A stretch of 64,000 nt of DNA, from the NCBI GenBank assembly GCA_964391015.1, contig CAYMKU010000002.1, positions 62,001 through 126,000 of the forward strand. The letters are read 5' to 3'. Origin of the DNA: XYD12-FULL-36-8 sp964391015 (GTDB lineage: Bacteria; Bacteroidota; Ignavibacteria; Ignavibacteriales; Ignavibacteriaceae). Shown piece by piece: positions 27,666 to 36,572 of this stretch. Within the stretch, counting starts at the first letter, position 1. Every line of letters begins with the position of its first letter. The notes below the pieces were generated by a model that was given only the letters and a program-made list of their open reading frames with translations, did no database searches and had not been told where the DNA came from. The position numbers and the translations under genes are program-made.

Positions 27666-28577
27666 TTACCTTGTCGAAGATGAGTTATCGGGATACTTAA
27701 CTCCCTCTTTATCAATAACAACGCTTAATGGGGTTCTATTTTTTCCAGAATAAGAAAGTGGCGAATTGTTTAATAATAATTTTATTGCTCCGGAATTTCC
27801 GAATGTAATTTTATAGTCTGTTTTTGCTTTCAATTGTTTCTGAGAATTTGGAAGAAGAATAAACTCATCTGTAGCTTGTTCATCAATAGATACTTTTATC
27901 CAAGAAGTGTCAGAAGTATTTATAGTTAAAATCAAACTGTCTGCTGCGACAATATTTACATCATTGCCTGCGGTAGTCTGCTCATCTTCAACATAGCGCT
28001 GACTCTGCTGAATCACCTCTCCAATTGGCTTTTCAGCAACAATTATTTGTTCACTTTTATCTATAAATAAAAAATAGATTAGGACAAAAAGAAAAATCAT
28101 CCCGAAAACAGAAGCGCCAATTAACAAATTTCTTTTCTTGGCTACCTCTGCGGAATCTTTAGCAGGGTTATTCCCTCCAACTGCATCAAATGTAAATGTC
28201 GAATCTTTCTTTAGTATTTCAGGTCTTTGTAATTTAATGGTATGTTTTTCAATTTGTGCTTCGGTAGTTTTTTCGATATGGGGAAGTTCTTGTGTTTTAT
28301 GCTTTGTTTCTTTCGGAACAGGTTCTTCTTCTACATATGGGATCCCCTGTTTAGCTGCCTCAAATTTCTTAATGATTTTTTTTTCATCAAGCCCAACTGT
28401 CCTTGCAAAATTTTTGACAAATGCACGAACATAGAGATCGGGAAGAAAAGAAAAATCTCCATGTTCCATCGCTTCAAGAAATTTGAGATCTATTTTGGAT
28501 TTGTTAGCTACCTGAGCAAGAGTCATTAAACTTTTTTCTCTCGCAGTTTTAAGTTCGCTGGCTATTTCGTCAAACAT
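27666..28577 (-). CDS. RodZ-like helix-turn-helix membrane protein
   Basis: A 303-residue bitopic protein. It has an N-terminal HTH_25 domain (residues ~5-70, with FLEAMEHGDFSFLPDLYVRAFVKNFA), a long acidic/basic linker, one membrane helix (~151-172) and a C-terminal beta-rich DUF4115-like domain (SWIKVSIDEQATDEFILLPN). This is the RodZ architecture, which links MreB filaments to the elongation machinery in rod-shaped cells. It is followed by ligA after 5 bases and preceded by rsmB after 19 bases, so the three are probably one transcription unit. Confidence 0.85.
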   Translation of the reverse strand: MFDEIASELKTAREKSLMTLAQVANKSKIDLKFLEAMEHGDFSFLPDLYVRAFVKNFARTVGLDEKKIIKKFEAAKQGIPYVEEEPVPKETKHKTQELPHIEKTTEAQIEKHTIKLQRPEILKKDSTFTFDAVGGNNPAKDSAEVAKKRNLLIGASVFGMIFLFVLIYFLFIDKSEQIIVAEKPIGEVIQQSQRYVEDEQTTAGNDVNIVAADSLILTINTSDTSWIKVSIDEQATDEFILLPNSQKQLKAKTDYKITFGNSGAIKLLLNNSPLSYSGKNRTPLSVVIDKEGVKYPDNSSSTR

Positions 28578-28596
28578 ATTTATAAAATAATCAATT

Positions 28597-29973
28597 TTAA
28601 TTAAGTCGAATTAATTTAGCAGCAAAGGCGCCGTCCATTTGGTGAGAATGCGGGAATGTTGAAATACATCCATTGTCATCTACAACACCTTGCGGCATAT
28701 TCTCCGAAGCATTTAACAACTTAAAGCCTGAGTTTGCCTCTAAGAACTTTTTCACAACCTCGATATTTTCTTCCGGCTCAATCGAGCAAGTGCTGTAAAC
28801 CAGCACACCTTCCTGTTTAATTAAGGTAGATGCTTTTGTAAGCAGAGAATACTGCAGCTCGGATAATTTTTTAATATCTAACAAATCTATTTTCCATTTT
28901 ATATCAGGTTTCTTTGAAAGCGTGCCGGTACCAGAGCATGGGGCATCTACAAGAATTCTGTCAAAATCTTTTCTGTTGTAATCCATTGCATTCATAACTA
29001 AAGGCCTAATGCTTTTAAATCCTAATCGTTTTATATTCTTGCTAAGAATTTGAAGCCGGCTTTCATAACGATCTAATGCAACTATTTCGCCATGATCCTG
29101 CATTAGCCCTGCAATGTAAGATGTTTTACCGCCTGGTGCTGCACACATGTCTAATACACGTAAACCTGGTTTCACATCTAACAGTCTGCATGCAAGTCCG
29201 GCGCTTTCATCCTGAACATCAAAATATCCGCTGTTATAATACTCCCAGGCAGTAATGTTTGTAAGATTTTGGAGCTTGAAAAAATCGTGTAAATATTTCC
29301 CCTGTACAAATTTTAGATTTACCGAGTTCAGAAGGTTTTTGAATTCTTCATGCTGCACTTTTACGGAATTTATCTTTAGAGTTAAAAAAGGTTTCTCGTT
29401 GTTGGCCGTAAATAGTTTTTCTGTTGCCTCCTTACCAAAGCGATTGACATATCGCTTTACAAGCCATGATGGATGAGAGTGAAATGCACTCATAAACCCA
29501 ATTAAATCTTCTGTGGGATCGGGATAACGAATTCCATTTTTGCTTCGTATGATGTTTCTGAGAATTGCATTTGTAAGATCGGCAGGTTTTTGCCCTTGAA
29601 GTTTTTTAATGAACTCGACTGCTTCATTTACAGCAGCATAATCCGGAACCCTATCAAGAAATAATATCTGGTATAGCGCTACCCGCAGACAGTTTTTAAG
29701 ATTGGGAATTGCTTTCGAAAATTGTCCTTTATAAAAACCATTTAGCACCCAGTCGAGACGCCCCATCCAGCGAACAACACCATGTACAATTTCGTAAAGC
29801 AATGCTTTATCCGGTCCGCTGATTTCTGCGTTTCGCATTTCATTGTCAAGTAATTTTTCTAAATAAGCATCCGTTCTCTCAACACGATTTAAGATTTTTA
29901 CAGCCAGTCCTCTTACACCTTCGTATAAGTTTTCAACTTTATGTTCTTCAGCTTGCGTTGTATTTTCTTCCAT
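28597..29973 (-). CDS. rsmB: 16S rRNA (cytosine-C5)-methyltransferase RsmB
   Basis: Methylates C967-equivalent in 16S rRNA. The 458-residue protein has an N-terminal NusB-like domain (residues ~17-150), then a Rossmann methyltransferase domain with LDMCAAPGGKTSYIA (SAM binding), VDAPCSGTG and YSTCSIEPEEN, which carry the two cysteines typical of RNA m5C enzymes (helper and nucleophile). The NusB domain separates RsmB from RsmF. It is the first gene of a minus-strand run leading to the RodZ-like gene and ligA. Confidence 0.94.
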   Translation of the reverse strand: MEENTTQAEEHKVENLYEGVRGLAVKILNRVERTDAYLEKLLDNEMRNAEISGPDKALLYEIVHGVVRWMGRLDWVLNGFYKGQFSKAIPNLKNCLRVALYQILFLDRVPDYAAVNEAVEFIKKLQGQKPADLTNAILRNIIRSKNGIRYPDPTEDLIGFMSAFHSHPSWLVKRYVNRFGKEATEKLFTANNEKPFLTLKINSVKVQHEEFKNLLNSVNLKFVQGKYLHDFFKLQNLTNITAWEYYNSGYFDVQDESAGLACRLLDVKPGLRVLDMCAAPGGKTSYIAGLMQDHGEIVALDRYESRLQILSKNIKRLGFKSIRPLVMNAMDYNRKDFDRILVDAPCSGTGTLSKKPDIKWKIDLLDIKKLSELQYSLLTKASTLIKQEGVLVYSTCSIEPEENIEVVKKFLEANSGFKLLNASENMPQGVVDDNGCISTFPHSHQMDGAFAAKLIRLN

Positions 29974-30120
29974 GCTATTGCGCTACAATTACTTTATTAT
30001 TAACGTTAAACTTTATGAGATAAAGTGAACTAACAAAGTTCAAAAATCTTTTTCAATTTAACATTTTTTGAAGTAATAATCTTAATTGTATTTACCTCAA
30101 TAAATTGATCTTCATATAAT
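29974..30120. other. Spacer upstream of rsmB with two adjacent small hairpins
   Basis: AT-rich spacer between the rpmE2 terminator and rsmB. It holds two abutting inverted repeats: ACTTTA (30010-30015)/TAAAGT (30021-30026) and TGAACT (30026-30031)/AGTTCA (30037-30042), each with a 5-base loop. No gene is seen. The hairpins could be a leader structure or operator for rsmB, or chance in AT-rich DNA. Confidence 0.4.
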
Positions 30121-30142
30121 AAAAAAGCCGCACAAGGCGGCT
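30121..30142 (-). terminator. Rho-independent terminator of rpmE2
   Basis: Read on the minus strand, stem AGCCGC (30142-30137) and GCGGCT (30131-30126) with a 5-base loop is followed by TTTTTT. It lies about 30 bases after the L31 stop codon. Confidence 0.85.
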
Positions 30143-30172
30143 AAAAATTTTAATTCAGAAATTATTGTTTAA

Positions 30173-30424
30173 TTAAGCTTCTTTCTTTCCGTACTTCTTT
30201 TTGAACTTCTCAACTCTGCCGGCAGTATCCAATAATTTTTGTTTCCCGGTAAAGAACGGATGCGATGCGCTTGAAATTTCTAACTTAACTAATGGATAAG
30301 TATTACCATCTTCCCAAGCTATTTTTTCACTGGTTTTAATAGTTGACCTTGTAAGTATTGCAAAGTTAGCCGAAGCATCTTGAAATACAACGGGTCTATA
30401 TTCTGGATGAATACCCTTCTTCAT
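30173..30424 (-). CDS. rpmE2: 50S ribosomal protein L31 type B
   Basis: Large-subunit ribosomal protein of 83 residues. MKKGIHPEYRPVVFQDASA and SSASHPFFTGKQKLLDTAGRVEKFKKKYG are diagnostic of L31. The zinc-binding CxxC pair of type A L31 is missing, so this is the zinc-independent B form. In some bacteria the B form replaces the A form under zinc limitation, but Bacteroidota commonly carry only type B. It has its own promoter and terminator. Confidence 0.96.
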   Translation of the reverse strand: MKKGIHPEYRPVVFQDASANFAILTRSTIKTSEKIAWEDGNTYPLVKLEISSASHPFFTGKQKLLDTAGRVEKFKKKYGKKEA

Positions 30425-30467
30425 AATTTAATCCGATCTCTATTCTTTAGTTTTTAAAATTGCGAGC

Positions 30468-30498
30468 CAAATATATTGATTGAGAGAGTTATTTACAA
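30468..30498 (-). promoter_or_regulatory. Promoter of rpmE2
   Basis: Minus-strand TTGTAA (30498-30493), 17-base spacer, then TATATTTG (30475-30468), again a TAnnTTTG-type -10. Start of transcription is predicted about 35 bases before the L31 start codon. Confidence 0.6.
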
Positions 30499-30508
30499 TG
30501 CGAAATTG

Positions 30509-31168
30509 TTAGAATTTATTATGTTTTCTTCGAATTTTGGATGAATCTTTTGTTGTATCTACCTTTTCCTTAGACATTTTTATCGCTTTTGGTTCTGTCT
30601 CCACTTTATCTAATATTTTGGCACCTTCCTCACTAACTCTGTCCGCCTTCATTTCGGAGTTAGATTCTGGTGTCACTATTTTCATTTTATCGCCAGATGG
30701 CTCTTGGGCAGGCGCTTGCATAGGGCTGGTAATTCCTTCGGGAGATTTTTCCCCCCCAAACTGAGATTCTGACTTAACTTCAAACGACTTATCATTTATT
30801 TTTTGCATGTCTTCTAAATGAATACTTTCCTTTTTGGTTTCTGGCTGCAAAATAAATTTTTCGTTTTGCTTTTCTTCTCTCAACGGCCGTCCAACCTCAT
30901 GGATTTTCCCAGTCTGATCAATCTGCGGTTTAAGGAGTAAAAAAATAATTGCTGCTGTTACAGCTAATGCCGCTGATGGAATGAGTTGGGGTGAAAATAT
31001 CTTATCAAACCAAGACTTATTTTCTTTAATTCCCACGTCAAGCTTTATTCTTCTTGTTAATTCGCTTTCAAAATTAGCCGGCGCATTTACCTTGGGAAGT
31101 TCCTTTAGACTTTTCTTTACTTTTTCATAACTACTATCGTCGTCTTGGTACATCATATTAAATCTCAC
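30509..31168 (-). CDS. Probable membrane anti-sigma factor
   Basis: A 219-residue protein encoded directly after the ECF sigma gene with a 4-base overlap. A cytosolic N-terminus of about 60 residues (YEKVKKSLKELPKVNAPANFESELTRRI), one membrane helix (~62-79) and an extracytoplasmic, low-complexity charged C-terminus fit the anti-sigma layout. The HxxxCxxC zinc motif common in anti-sigma domains is absent, so any sigma contact would rely on the ANFESELTRRI-type helix. The C-terminal tail is very rich in Lys/Glu/Ser and probably disordered. Function is inferred from position. Confidence 0.7.
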   Translation of the reverse strand: MRFNMMYQDDDSSYEKVKKSLKELPKVNAPANFESELTRRIKLDVGIKENKSWFDKIFSPQLIPSAALAVTAAIIFLLLKPQIDQTGKIHEVGRPLREEKQNEKFILQPETKKESIHLEDMQKINDKSFEVKSESQFGGEKSPEGITSPMQAPAQEPSGDKMKIVTPESNSEMKADRVSEEGAKILDKVETEPKAIKMSKEKVDTTKDSSKIRRKHNKF

Positions 31169-31752
31169 TCATTATAAATATCCTTTAATAGTTTCTGAAG
31201 CTGTGCTCTGCCACGGTTAATTCTTGATTTTACCGTTCCAACTTCTATTCCCATAATCTCAGCAATTTCCTCGTAAGAAAGTTCCTGAATATCCCTAAGA
31301 ATAACTGCCTCGCGGTAAGCATGTGAAATTTTCAGAAGCGCATCTTGAATTATTTTATCTTTAATCCCGCTGTCTGTAATAACATCTGGTCTATATCTTT
31401 CATCAGGGACTTCAAAATTTTCATTTCCTTCACCGAATGAATTAATTGAGAATATATTTCTCCTACGGCGCCGTTTGTATTCTGATCTTGCGAGATTTCC
31501 GGCAATTGTGTAAATCCAGGTTGAAAACTTGGCGATTGATTTATACGAATCTTTGTTTCTATAAAATTTAATCATTGTTTCCTGAACTACATCTGAACAT
31601 GCTTCATAATCACCAAGGAAACGATATACAAAATTTGTAAGCGGATTTTTATACCTCTGAACCAGAATTTCAAAAGCTTGTATAGTATTATTTTGCTGAA
31701 ATTCAGATATCAGTTCTTCATCAGAAAGTTCTGTCAGATTTTTGTCTAACAA
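31165..31752 (-). CDS. ECF RNA polymerase sigma factor (sigma-70 family)
   Basis: A 195-residue extracytoplasmic-function sigma factor. Region 2 covers about residues 22-95 (YRFLGDYEACSDVVQETMIKFYRN and FSTWIYTIAGNLARSEYKRRRRR, the -10 recognition segment). Region 4 covers ~135-190 (VILRDIQELSYEEIAEIMGIEVGTVKSRINRGRAQL, the -35 binding helix-turn-helix). Nothing resembling extra C-terminal domains is present. It is translationally coupled to the putative anti-sigma gene; the pair likely responds to an envelope signal. Confidence 0.94.
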   Translation of the reverse strand: MLDKNLTELSDEELISEFQQNNTIQAFEILVQRYKNPLTNFVYRFLGDYEACSDVVQETMIKFYRNKDSYKSIAKFSTWIYTIAGNLARSEYKRRRRRNIFSINSFGEGNENFEVPDERYRPDVITDSGIKDKIIQDALLKISHAYREAVILRDIQELSYEEIAEIMGIEVGTVKSRINRGRAQLQKLLKDIYNE

Positions 31753-31874
31753 GTTGATTATACTCTATATTAATGCGAATTGTTTCAAGAATTGGGATAT
31801 AACTTAGTCAAAAAAGCAAAGAATTTGAAAGGAAAAGAAAGACGTATAGAAGAATGAATGGAAAACAAATCGTT

Positions 31875-32648
31875 TTAGTACCTAAAATGTTTTATTCGTT
31901 CGCCCTTAATTCCAAGTTCTGTCATGGCTTCAATACCAATTTCAAGGTGAAGGTCTGCAAATTTTTCAGTAACTGCCTGATCTGACTTTTCTGTTTTTAC
32001 GCCTTCGGGCATCATTGGTCTATCGGATACCAGCAATAAAGCACCGCGAGGAATTTCGTTAACAAGACCGACAACAAACAGAGTGGCTGTTTCCATATCA
32101 ATGGCAAGTGTTGATAGCTTTCTTAAATATTTTTTAAACTCATCATCCCATTCCCAAACTCGCCGGTTAGTTGTGTAAACAACTCCTGTTCTATACTCTA
32201 GTTTCCGTGCAAGTATTTTGTCCGAAACAAATTTATGCAGTTTGAAAGAGGGCAGAGCCGGAACTTCTTTTGGTTTATAATCATCACTTGTCCCATCACC
32301 GCGGATTGCCGCAGTGGGTAATATAAAGTGCCCTATTTCAGTTGAGCGTTTTAACCCGCCGCACTTGCCAAGAAACAAAACCGCTTTCGGTCTGCGGGCA
32401 ACAAGTAAATCCATAATGGTAGCTGCATTCGCAGAGCCAATTCCAAAATTAATAATTGAAAGACCATTTGAATTATTCGCTGTTTGCATTGGTCTGCCAA
32501 TACCTCTGATATCACACTTAAATCTATCAGCAAATTTCTCAACATAATTCTGAAAATTTGTGAGGAGCATATAATCGCCAAATTCATCAATCTGAGTTCC
32601 TGTGTATCGAGGCAACCAATTTTTTGCAATTTCTAATTTTGTTTTCAT
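31875..32648 (-). CDS. amn: AMP nucleosidase (short form)
   Basis: Hydrolyses AMP to adenine and ribose 5-phosphate. The 257-residue protein is the short type found in Bacteroidota, lacking the N-terminal domain of E. coli Amn. Phosphorylase-fold motifs are visible: NFGIGSANAATIMDLL, VLFLGKCGGLKRSTEIGHFILP and AIDMETATLFVVG (substrate-binding Glu of the nucleoside phosphorylase superfamily), followed by LLLVSDRPMMPEGVKTEKSD, typical of Amn. It is monocistronic and divergent from the Mut7-C gene. Confidence 0.9.
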   Translation of the reverse strand: MKTKLEIAKNWLPRYTGTQIDEFGDYMLLTNFQNYVEKFADRFKCDIRGIGRPMQTANNSNGLSIINFGIGSANAATIMDLLVARRPKAVLFLGKCGGLKRSTEIGHFILPTAAIRGDGTSDDYKPKEVPALPSFKLHKFVSDKILARKLEYRTGVVYTTNRRVWEWDDEFKKYLRKLSTLAIDMETATLFVVGLVNEIPRGALLLVSDRPMMPEGVKTEKSDQAVTEKFADLHLEIGIEAMTELGIKGERIKHFRY

Positions 32649-32739
32649 AGATTTATTTGAAGAATAAATTTTTAGTGTTTATAGAATGAAATTAAACAAA
32701 TTTTTCGATACTTAACTAATTATCCGAAACAACCGAAAA

Positions 32740-33477
32740 GTGCTCAAAAAGGTAACTCTAAGATTTTACGAAGAGCTTAACGATTTTCTTCCTTCAAGCA
32801 AAAGAAAGAAAAGATTTGAGCATAGTTTTATTGATAGAACATCAGTCAAAGATATGATTGAATCTCTTGGAATTCCACACACAGAGGTTGATCTCATACT
32901 TGCTAATGGCAGCTCAGTCAATTTTTCATATTTGATTAATGATAAAGATGACATAAGTGTTTATCCAACTTTTGAATCATTCAACATTACAAACCTTCAG
33001 CATTTACGAGCAAAGCCATTGCGTAAACCAAAATTTATTTTAGATGTTCATCTTGGAACGCTCGCAAAATATATGCGTATGCTTGGATTCGATACCCTCT
33101 ACAAAAATAATTATGAGGACGAGGAGATTGTTCGCATTTCTTTAAAGGAAAAACGAACTATCCTAACTAAAGATCGGGGTATGCTAAAAAGATCGGAAGT
33201 AACTCATGGTTATTGGATTAGAAACACAAACCTTGACAAGCAAATAATTGAAGTGGTAAATCGCTTTGACCTTAAGGATCAGGTTAAAGAATTGTCTCGT
33301 TGTTTACTATGTAACTCACCTCTTAAGAAAATTTTAAAAGATAAAGTGATTGATCGCCTTCCGCAAAAAGTAAAGCAATATCAAAATCAGTTTTGTTATT
33401 GTAAGCACTGTAACAAGGTTTACTGGAAGGGAAGTCATTATACAAAAATGGCGGCGATTATTGAAAAACTAAGATAG
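32740..33477 (+). CDS. Mut7-C RNase (PIN-like) with N-terminal ubiquitin-like domain
   Basis: A 245-residue protein beginning at GTG 32740. Residues ~1-90 match the Mut7-C ubiquitin-like (MoaD-like) domain, and residues ~95-240 the Mut7-C PIN-type RNase domain: KFILDVHLGTLAKYMRMLGFDTLY with the metal-binding Asp, then RTILTKDRGML and a C-terminal zinc ribbon (CLLCNSP ... CYCKHCNKVYWKGSHY). This two-domain fusion is known in bacteria; its RNA target is not. It has no partner on the same strand. Confidence 0.88.
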   Translation: MLKKVTLRFYEELNDFLPSSKRKKRFEHSFIDRTSVKDMIESLGIPHTEVDLILANGSSVNFSYLINDKDDISVYPTFESFNITNLQHLRAKPLRKPKFILDVHLGTLAKYMRMLGFDTLYKNNYEDEEIVRISLKEKRTILTKDRGMLKRSEVTHGYWIRNTNLDKQIIEVVNRFDLKDQVKELSRCLLCNSPLKKILKDKVIDRLPQKVKQYQNQFCYCKHCNKVYWKGSHYTKMAAIIEKLR

Positions 33478-33583
33478 CTGCAATTTTACTGCAAAGTCGC
33501 TGAGACGCAAATTAAAGAATACTTGTATTGTGAGTGAAATAAAATAAATTTCGGCATTCATTTATTAACTTATTATTGTACTA

Positions 33584-34816
33584 ATGTCATTTATCGCCTG
33601 GGTTTTAATTGCAATCGTTCTTCTTTTTGTAATTGAGTATTACTTCATCAGAAAGATTCACGGCTCTGTAAAAATACTTTTTCCAAAACTCCCATTATCT
33701 AAATATAAAAAGCTAATCATCGGGGTTATAATTTATATTAACTTTTACATGATTCTTGTCATCATCGCTTACCTCTATTCAATGATTGTAAACGGCGACA
33801 GACCTGTTCCTCCCGAGAGTATCCTTTTTGACTACTTAATTCTATTCCCTTTCTGGCTCAGCATGATAATATTTGTTCAATGCGGATTACTTTATCTTCT
33901 ACTTGATTTAACAAAATTGATTCTCTTCCTGCTATACAAAAAACATAAGGCAAAACTTCAGACAATCAATGCAAAAATAATTTTGGCGCTTGCTACTTTT
34001 TTCGTTCTTTACGTTCCAATAAGGGCTGTTTATGATTTCAACACTATTTCATTGAGAATAGTTGAGGTTAAAAAGAAAAACCTTTCAGATGATCTTACGG
34101 GATTTAAGATTGCTTTCATTTCAGATATTCAAGCAGACAGATATACAAATGATAAACGGCTTGAGAGGTTTATATCAAAAGTTAATTCAACAAATCCTGA
34201 TCTGGTTTTAATTGCCGGCGATATGATAACCAGCACTCCAAAATACATAAACACCTCAGCAAAGTATGTGGGTAAACTGAAATCAAAATACGGAATTTAT
34301 TCATGCATTGGTGATCATGATAATTGGGCCTATTGGAATGAAAATGGAAGAAGCGTAAAAGAAATTACCGGAGCATTAAGAAAAAATAATGTCCAAATGA
34401 TTGATAACAACAGAAAAATTATTGATGTGAATAAATCCCAAGTGAATATAACTTTTGTAACTAATACTTATGTTGAAAAAATTTCCGATGAGACTCTCGA
34501 CAGCTTAACCTCACTTGATAAAAATTATGAACTAAAAATATTTTTAACTCACCAGCCAAGAGACAGATTTATCAAAGCCGCCATCAAGTACAAATATGAT
34601 TTGCTGCTTAATGGTCATACACATGGCGGGCAAGTTACATTCTTTTTTCCTTTTTATAATTTATCTGCAACATTAGTTGAAACAAAATATGTCCGCGGCG
34701 ACTTTAAGTTCGGTGATATGCTTATGGTTGTTACCCGCGGGTTGGGAATGTCATTGCTTCCGCTCAGATATAACTCTACTCCAGAAGCAACACTAATTGT
34801 GCTCGGCAAAAAATAA
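33584..34816 (+). CDS. Membrane-anchored metallophosphoesterase
   Basis: A 410-residue protein with four N-terminal membrane helices (first ~150 residues) and a C-terminal calcineurin-like phosphoesterase domain. Metal-binding motifs appear in order: FISDIQADRY, LIAGDMI, GDHDNWAYW (GDHD in place of the common GNHD) and NGHTHGGQV. The architecture matches the YkuE/YaeI-like group, some of which cleave UDP-2,3-diacylglucosamine or other lipid-linked substrates at the membrane; no substrate can be assigned here. It stands alone. Confidence 0.88.
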   Translation: MSFIAWVLIAIVLLFVIEYYFIRKIHGSVKILFPKLPLSKYKKLIIGVIIYINFYMILVIIAYLYSMIVNGDRPVPPESILFDYLILFPFWLSMIIFVQCGLLYLLLDLTKLILFLLYKKHKAKLQTINAKIILALATFFVLYVPIRAVYDFNTISLRIVEVKKKNLSDDLTGFKIAFISDIQADRYTNDKRLERFISKVNSTNPDLVLIAGDMITSTPKYINTSAKYVGKLKSKYGIYSCIGDHDNWAYWNENGRSVKEITGALRKNNVQMIDNNRKIIDVNKSQVNITFVTNTYVEKISDETLDSLTSLDKNYELKIFLTHQPRDRFIKAAIKYKYDLLLNGHTHGGQVTFFFPFYNLSATLVETKYVRGDFKFGDMLMVVTRGLGMSLLPLRYNSTPEATLIVLGKK

Positions 34817-34834
34817 TTTTGTCATTTTTTCAAA

Positions 34835-34925
34835 ATTCGTGGTTGTCGTGGTTGAACCATGGCAATCCTAAAGAATTATCGCGTGTCACAGAGTGGTCCG
34901 CGACACCCATGAATTGTACTGAATC
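34835..34925. repeat. Possible intergenic repeat unit with imperfect inverted repeat
   Basis: Between the phosphoesterase gene and the next convergent gene is a segment with GTGTC/GACAC arms and a GC-richer core (CGCGTGTCACAGAGTGGTCC). It looks unlike the surrounding AT-rich spacer and resembles dispersed intergenic repeats. A copy elsewhere in the window was not found. Confidence 0.35.
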
Positions 34926-34956
34926 CTAAATAACTCTATTGCAAGTCTTAAAGAAA

Positions 34957-35475
34957 TTATTTCTTCATTTTGCTCTCATCAGGCATATTTGGCTTGGGCA
35001 TCATTTTCATTACATCCGACATGTCCATAAAACCCCAATGCTCTGCCATTTTATCACCCTCAAAACGTACGACGTCAACCGAGCTCATTGACATTTTATA
35101 GTTTGCAGGCATTCCCATGAACGGTTCCATAGTTGTTCCTGTAGAAGTGTAATAACCAAACAAAGTATCACCAGATATAGCGATTGAATGTATTGTAGTC
35201 TTCATATCTGGGATTGCCTTATGATACTTTGCCAGCATTTCCTTGATTCCTGCAAGGCCTGTTTTGTCAGTCATAGACGGATCCAACTGATGATCAACCG
35301 CATTTTCTATTATATAGGGATCAAGTCCATCCACTTCTCCAGCATCTATAAGTCTGTTAACTTCCACATAAGCAGATTTTCGTTGTTGATCCATTGTACT
35401 TTGTTCATTATTCTGGCAGGAAGCTAGAACAATCAAAAATGGAATCACGAGCAGAGACAAATGTTTTTTGAACAT
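34957..35475 (-). CDS. SnoaL-like (ester cyclase family) lipoprotein
   Basis: A 172-residue predicted lipoprotein (signal core ~5-17, lipobox LASC with Cys20). The mature domain resembles SnoaL-like NTF2-fold ester cyclases (IENAVDHQLDPSM, GLAGIKEMLAKYHKAIPDMKTTIHSI, and VDVVRFEGDKMAEHWGFMD). Such proteins are often annotated as polyketide cyclases but are usually of unknown role outside polyketide clusters, and no such cluster is present. It ends in a Met/Lys/Pro-rich tail. Confidence 0.8.
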   Translation of the reverse strand: MFKKHLSLLVIPFLIVLASCQNNEQSTMDQQRKSAYVEVNRLIDAGEVDGLDPYIIENAVDHQLDPSMTDKTGLAGIKEMLAKYHKAIPDMKTTIHSIAISGDTLFGYYTSTGTTMEPFMGMPANYKMSMSSVDVVRFEGDKMAEHWGFMDMSDVMKMMPKPNMPDESKMKK

Positions 35476-35762
35476 AGCAGTAATCCTTATAATTTATTAA
35501 ATGATGAATTAATTATTCAGAGCTACTTAGCCCTTTACCGTAAACTTAATATCATGGTTAATTCGGAAGCGTTTTTAGCGCGACAGGATGAACATCTAAA
35601 ATCTGTAAATGGGAAGTTTAATTCGGTTTAACGAAACAAACTTTCATCTATAATTTTAATGAATCATTAAATTTGATTCGAACAATTTGAAAACCATTAG
35701 CGCAAGGCGTGGATAAATAATAATATTTTGAGTTAAATTTTGTGCTGTGTCACACAAATACT
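35476..35762. other. Intergenic region between the SnoaL-like lipoprotein and MOSC genes
   Basis: 287 bases, AT-rich, containing the promoter regions of two divergent genes. I see no RNA gene, ORF or strong hairpin. An in-frame ATG at 35742 for the MOSC gene lies at its end but is not the preferred start. Confidence 0.4.
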
Positions 35763-36572
35763 ATGAAATTAATCCTAACACATATTTACATTTACCCAAT
35801 TAAGTCACTGGGAGGAATTGCACTTCAATCTGCTAAGGTTGAGGAGCGTGGATTACAATACGACAGACGCTGGATGCTGGTTGATAAAAACGGAATGTTC
35901 TTAACTCAAAGAGAATATCCGCAAATGGCTTTGCTTCAAGTTAACATTAAAGGTGAAATGCTTGAAGTTGCACACAAAAAGAAAGCAATATCCAGATTGC
36001 AAATCCCAATTTATAATGAGAAAAACAGCAGTCATATTGTTGTAAACATTTGGAACGATGTTGTTATTGCAAAAAATGCTTCTAGCGATGCCGACCTATG
36101 GTTTTCTGAAGCGCTTAATTTAGATTGCCATCTCGTTTTTATGAATAAGGAGTCAGAGCGATTAACCGATACAAAATATCCTTTAGAACCAACGCAGGTA
36201 AGCTTTGCGGACGCATACCCGTTTTTAATTATTGAGCAGGAATCTCTCAATGAATTAAACATGAGATTAATAGAACCTCTGCCGATGAATCGTTTCCGTC
36301 CTAATTTTGTTTTCAGCGGAGGAGAACCGTTCATTGAAGATACATGGAAAGATTTTATGGTTGGCAATCTGAAATTCCGTGCAGTAAAATCATGCTCGCG
36401 CTGCGCTATTACTACAGTCAACCAAGATACTGCTGAAAAAGGAAAAGAACCTCTTGAAACTCTTAACCAATTTAGGAAAGCAGGAAATAAAGTTAATTTT
36501 GGGATGAATGTTATTGGGTATGACGAGGGTGTTGTGAGAGTTGGGGATAGTATTGTACCGCTGGATACTTGA
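35763..36572 (+). CDS. MOSC domain-containing protein (YcbX/mARC-like)
   Basis: A 269-residue molybdenum-cofactor-binding protein with an N-terminal beta-barrel domain (IYPIKSLGGIALQSAKVEERGLQYDRRWMLVD) and a C-terminal MOSC domain. The conserved SCSRCAITTVNQDT motif carries the cysteine that binds molybdenum in mARC/YcbX. This family reduces N-hydroxylated compounds with an electron partner; a ferredoxin domain is absent here. I chose ATG 35763 because homologues start at the first beta strand. The stop codon lies inside a GGATAC-type repeat. Confidence 0.88.
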   Translation: MKLILTHIYIYPIKSLGGIALQSAKVEERGLQYDRRWMLVDKNGMFLTQREYPQMALLQVNIKGEMLEVAHKKKAISRLQIPIYNEKNSSHIVVNIWNDVVIAKNASSDADLWFSEALNLDCHLVFMNKESERLTDTKYPLEPTQVSFADAYPFLIIEQESLNELNMRLIEPLPMNRFRPNFVFSGGEPFIEDTWKDFMVGNLKFRAVKSCSRCAITTVNQDTAEKGKEPLETLNQFRKAGNKVNFGMNVIGYDEGVVRVGDSIVPLDT

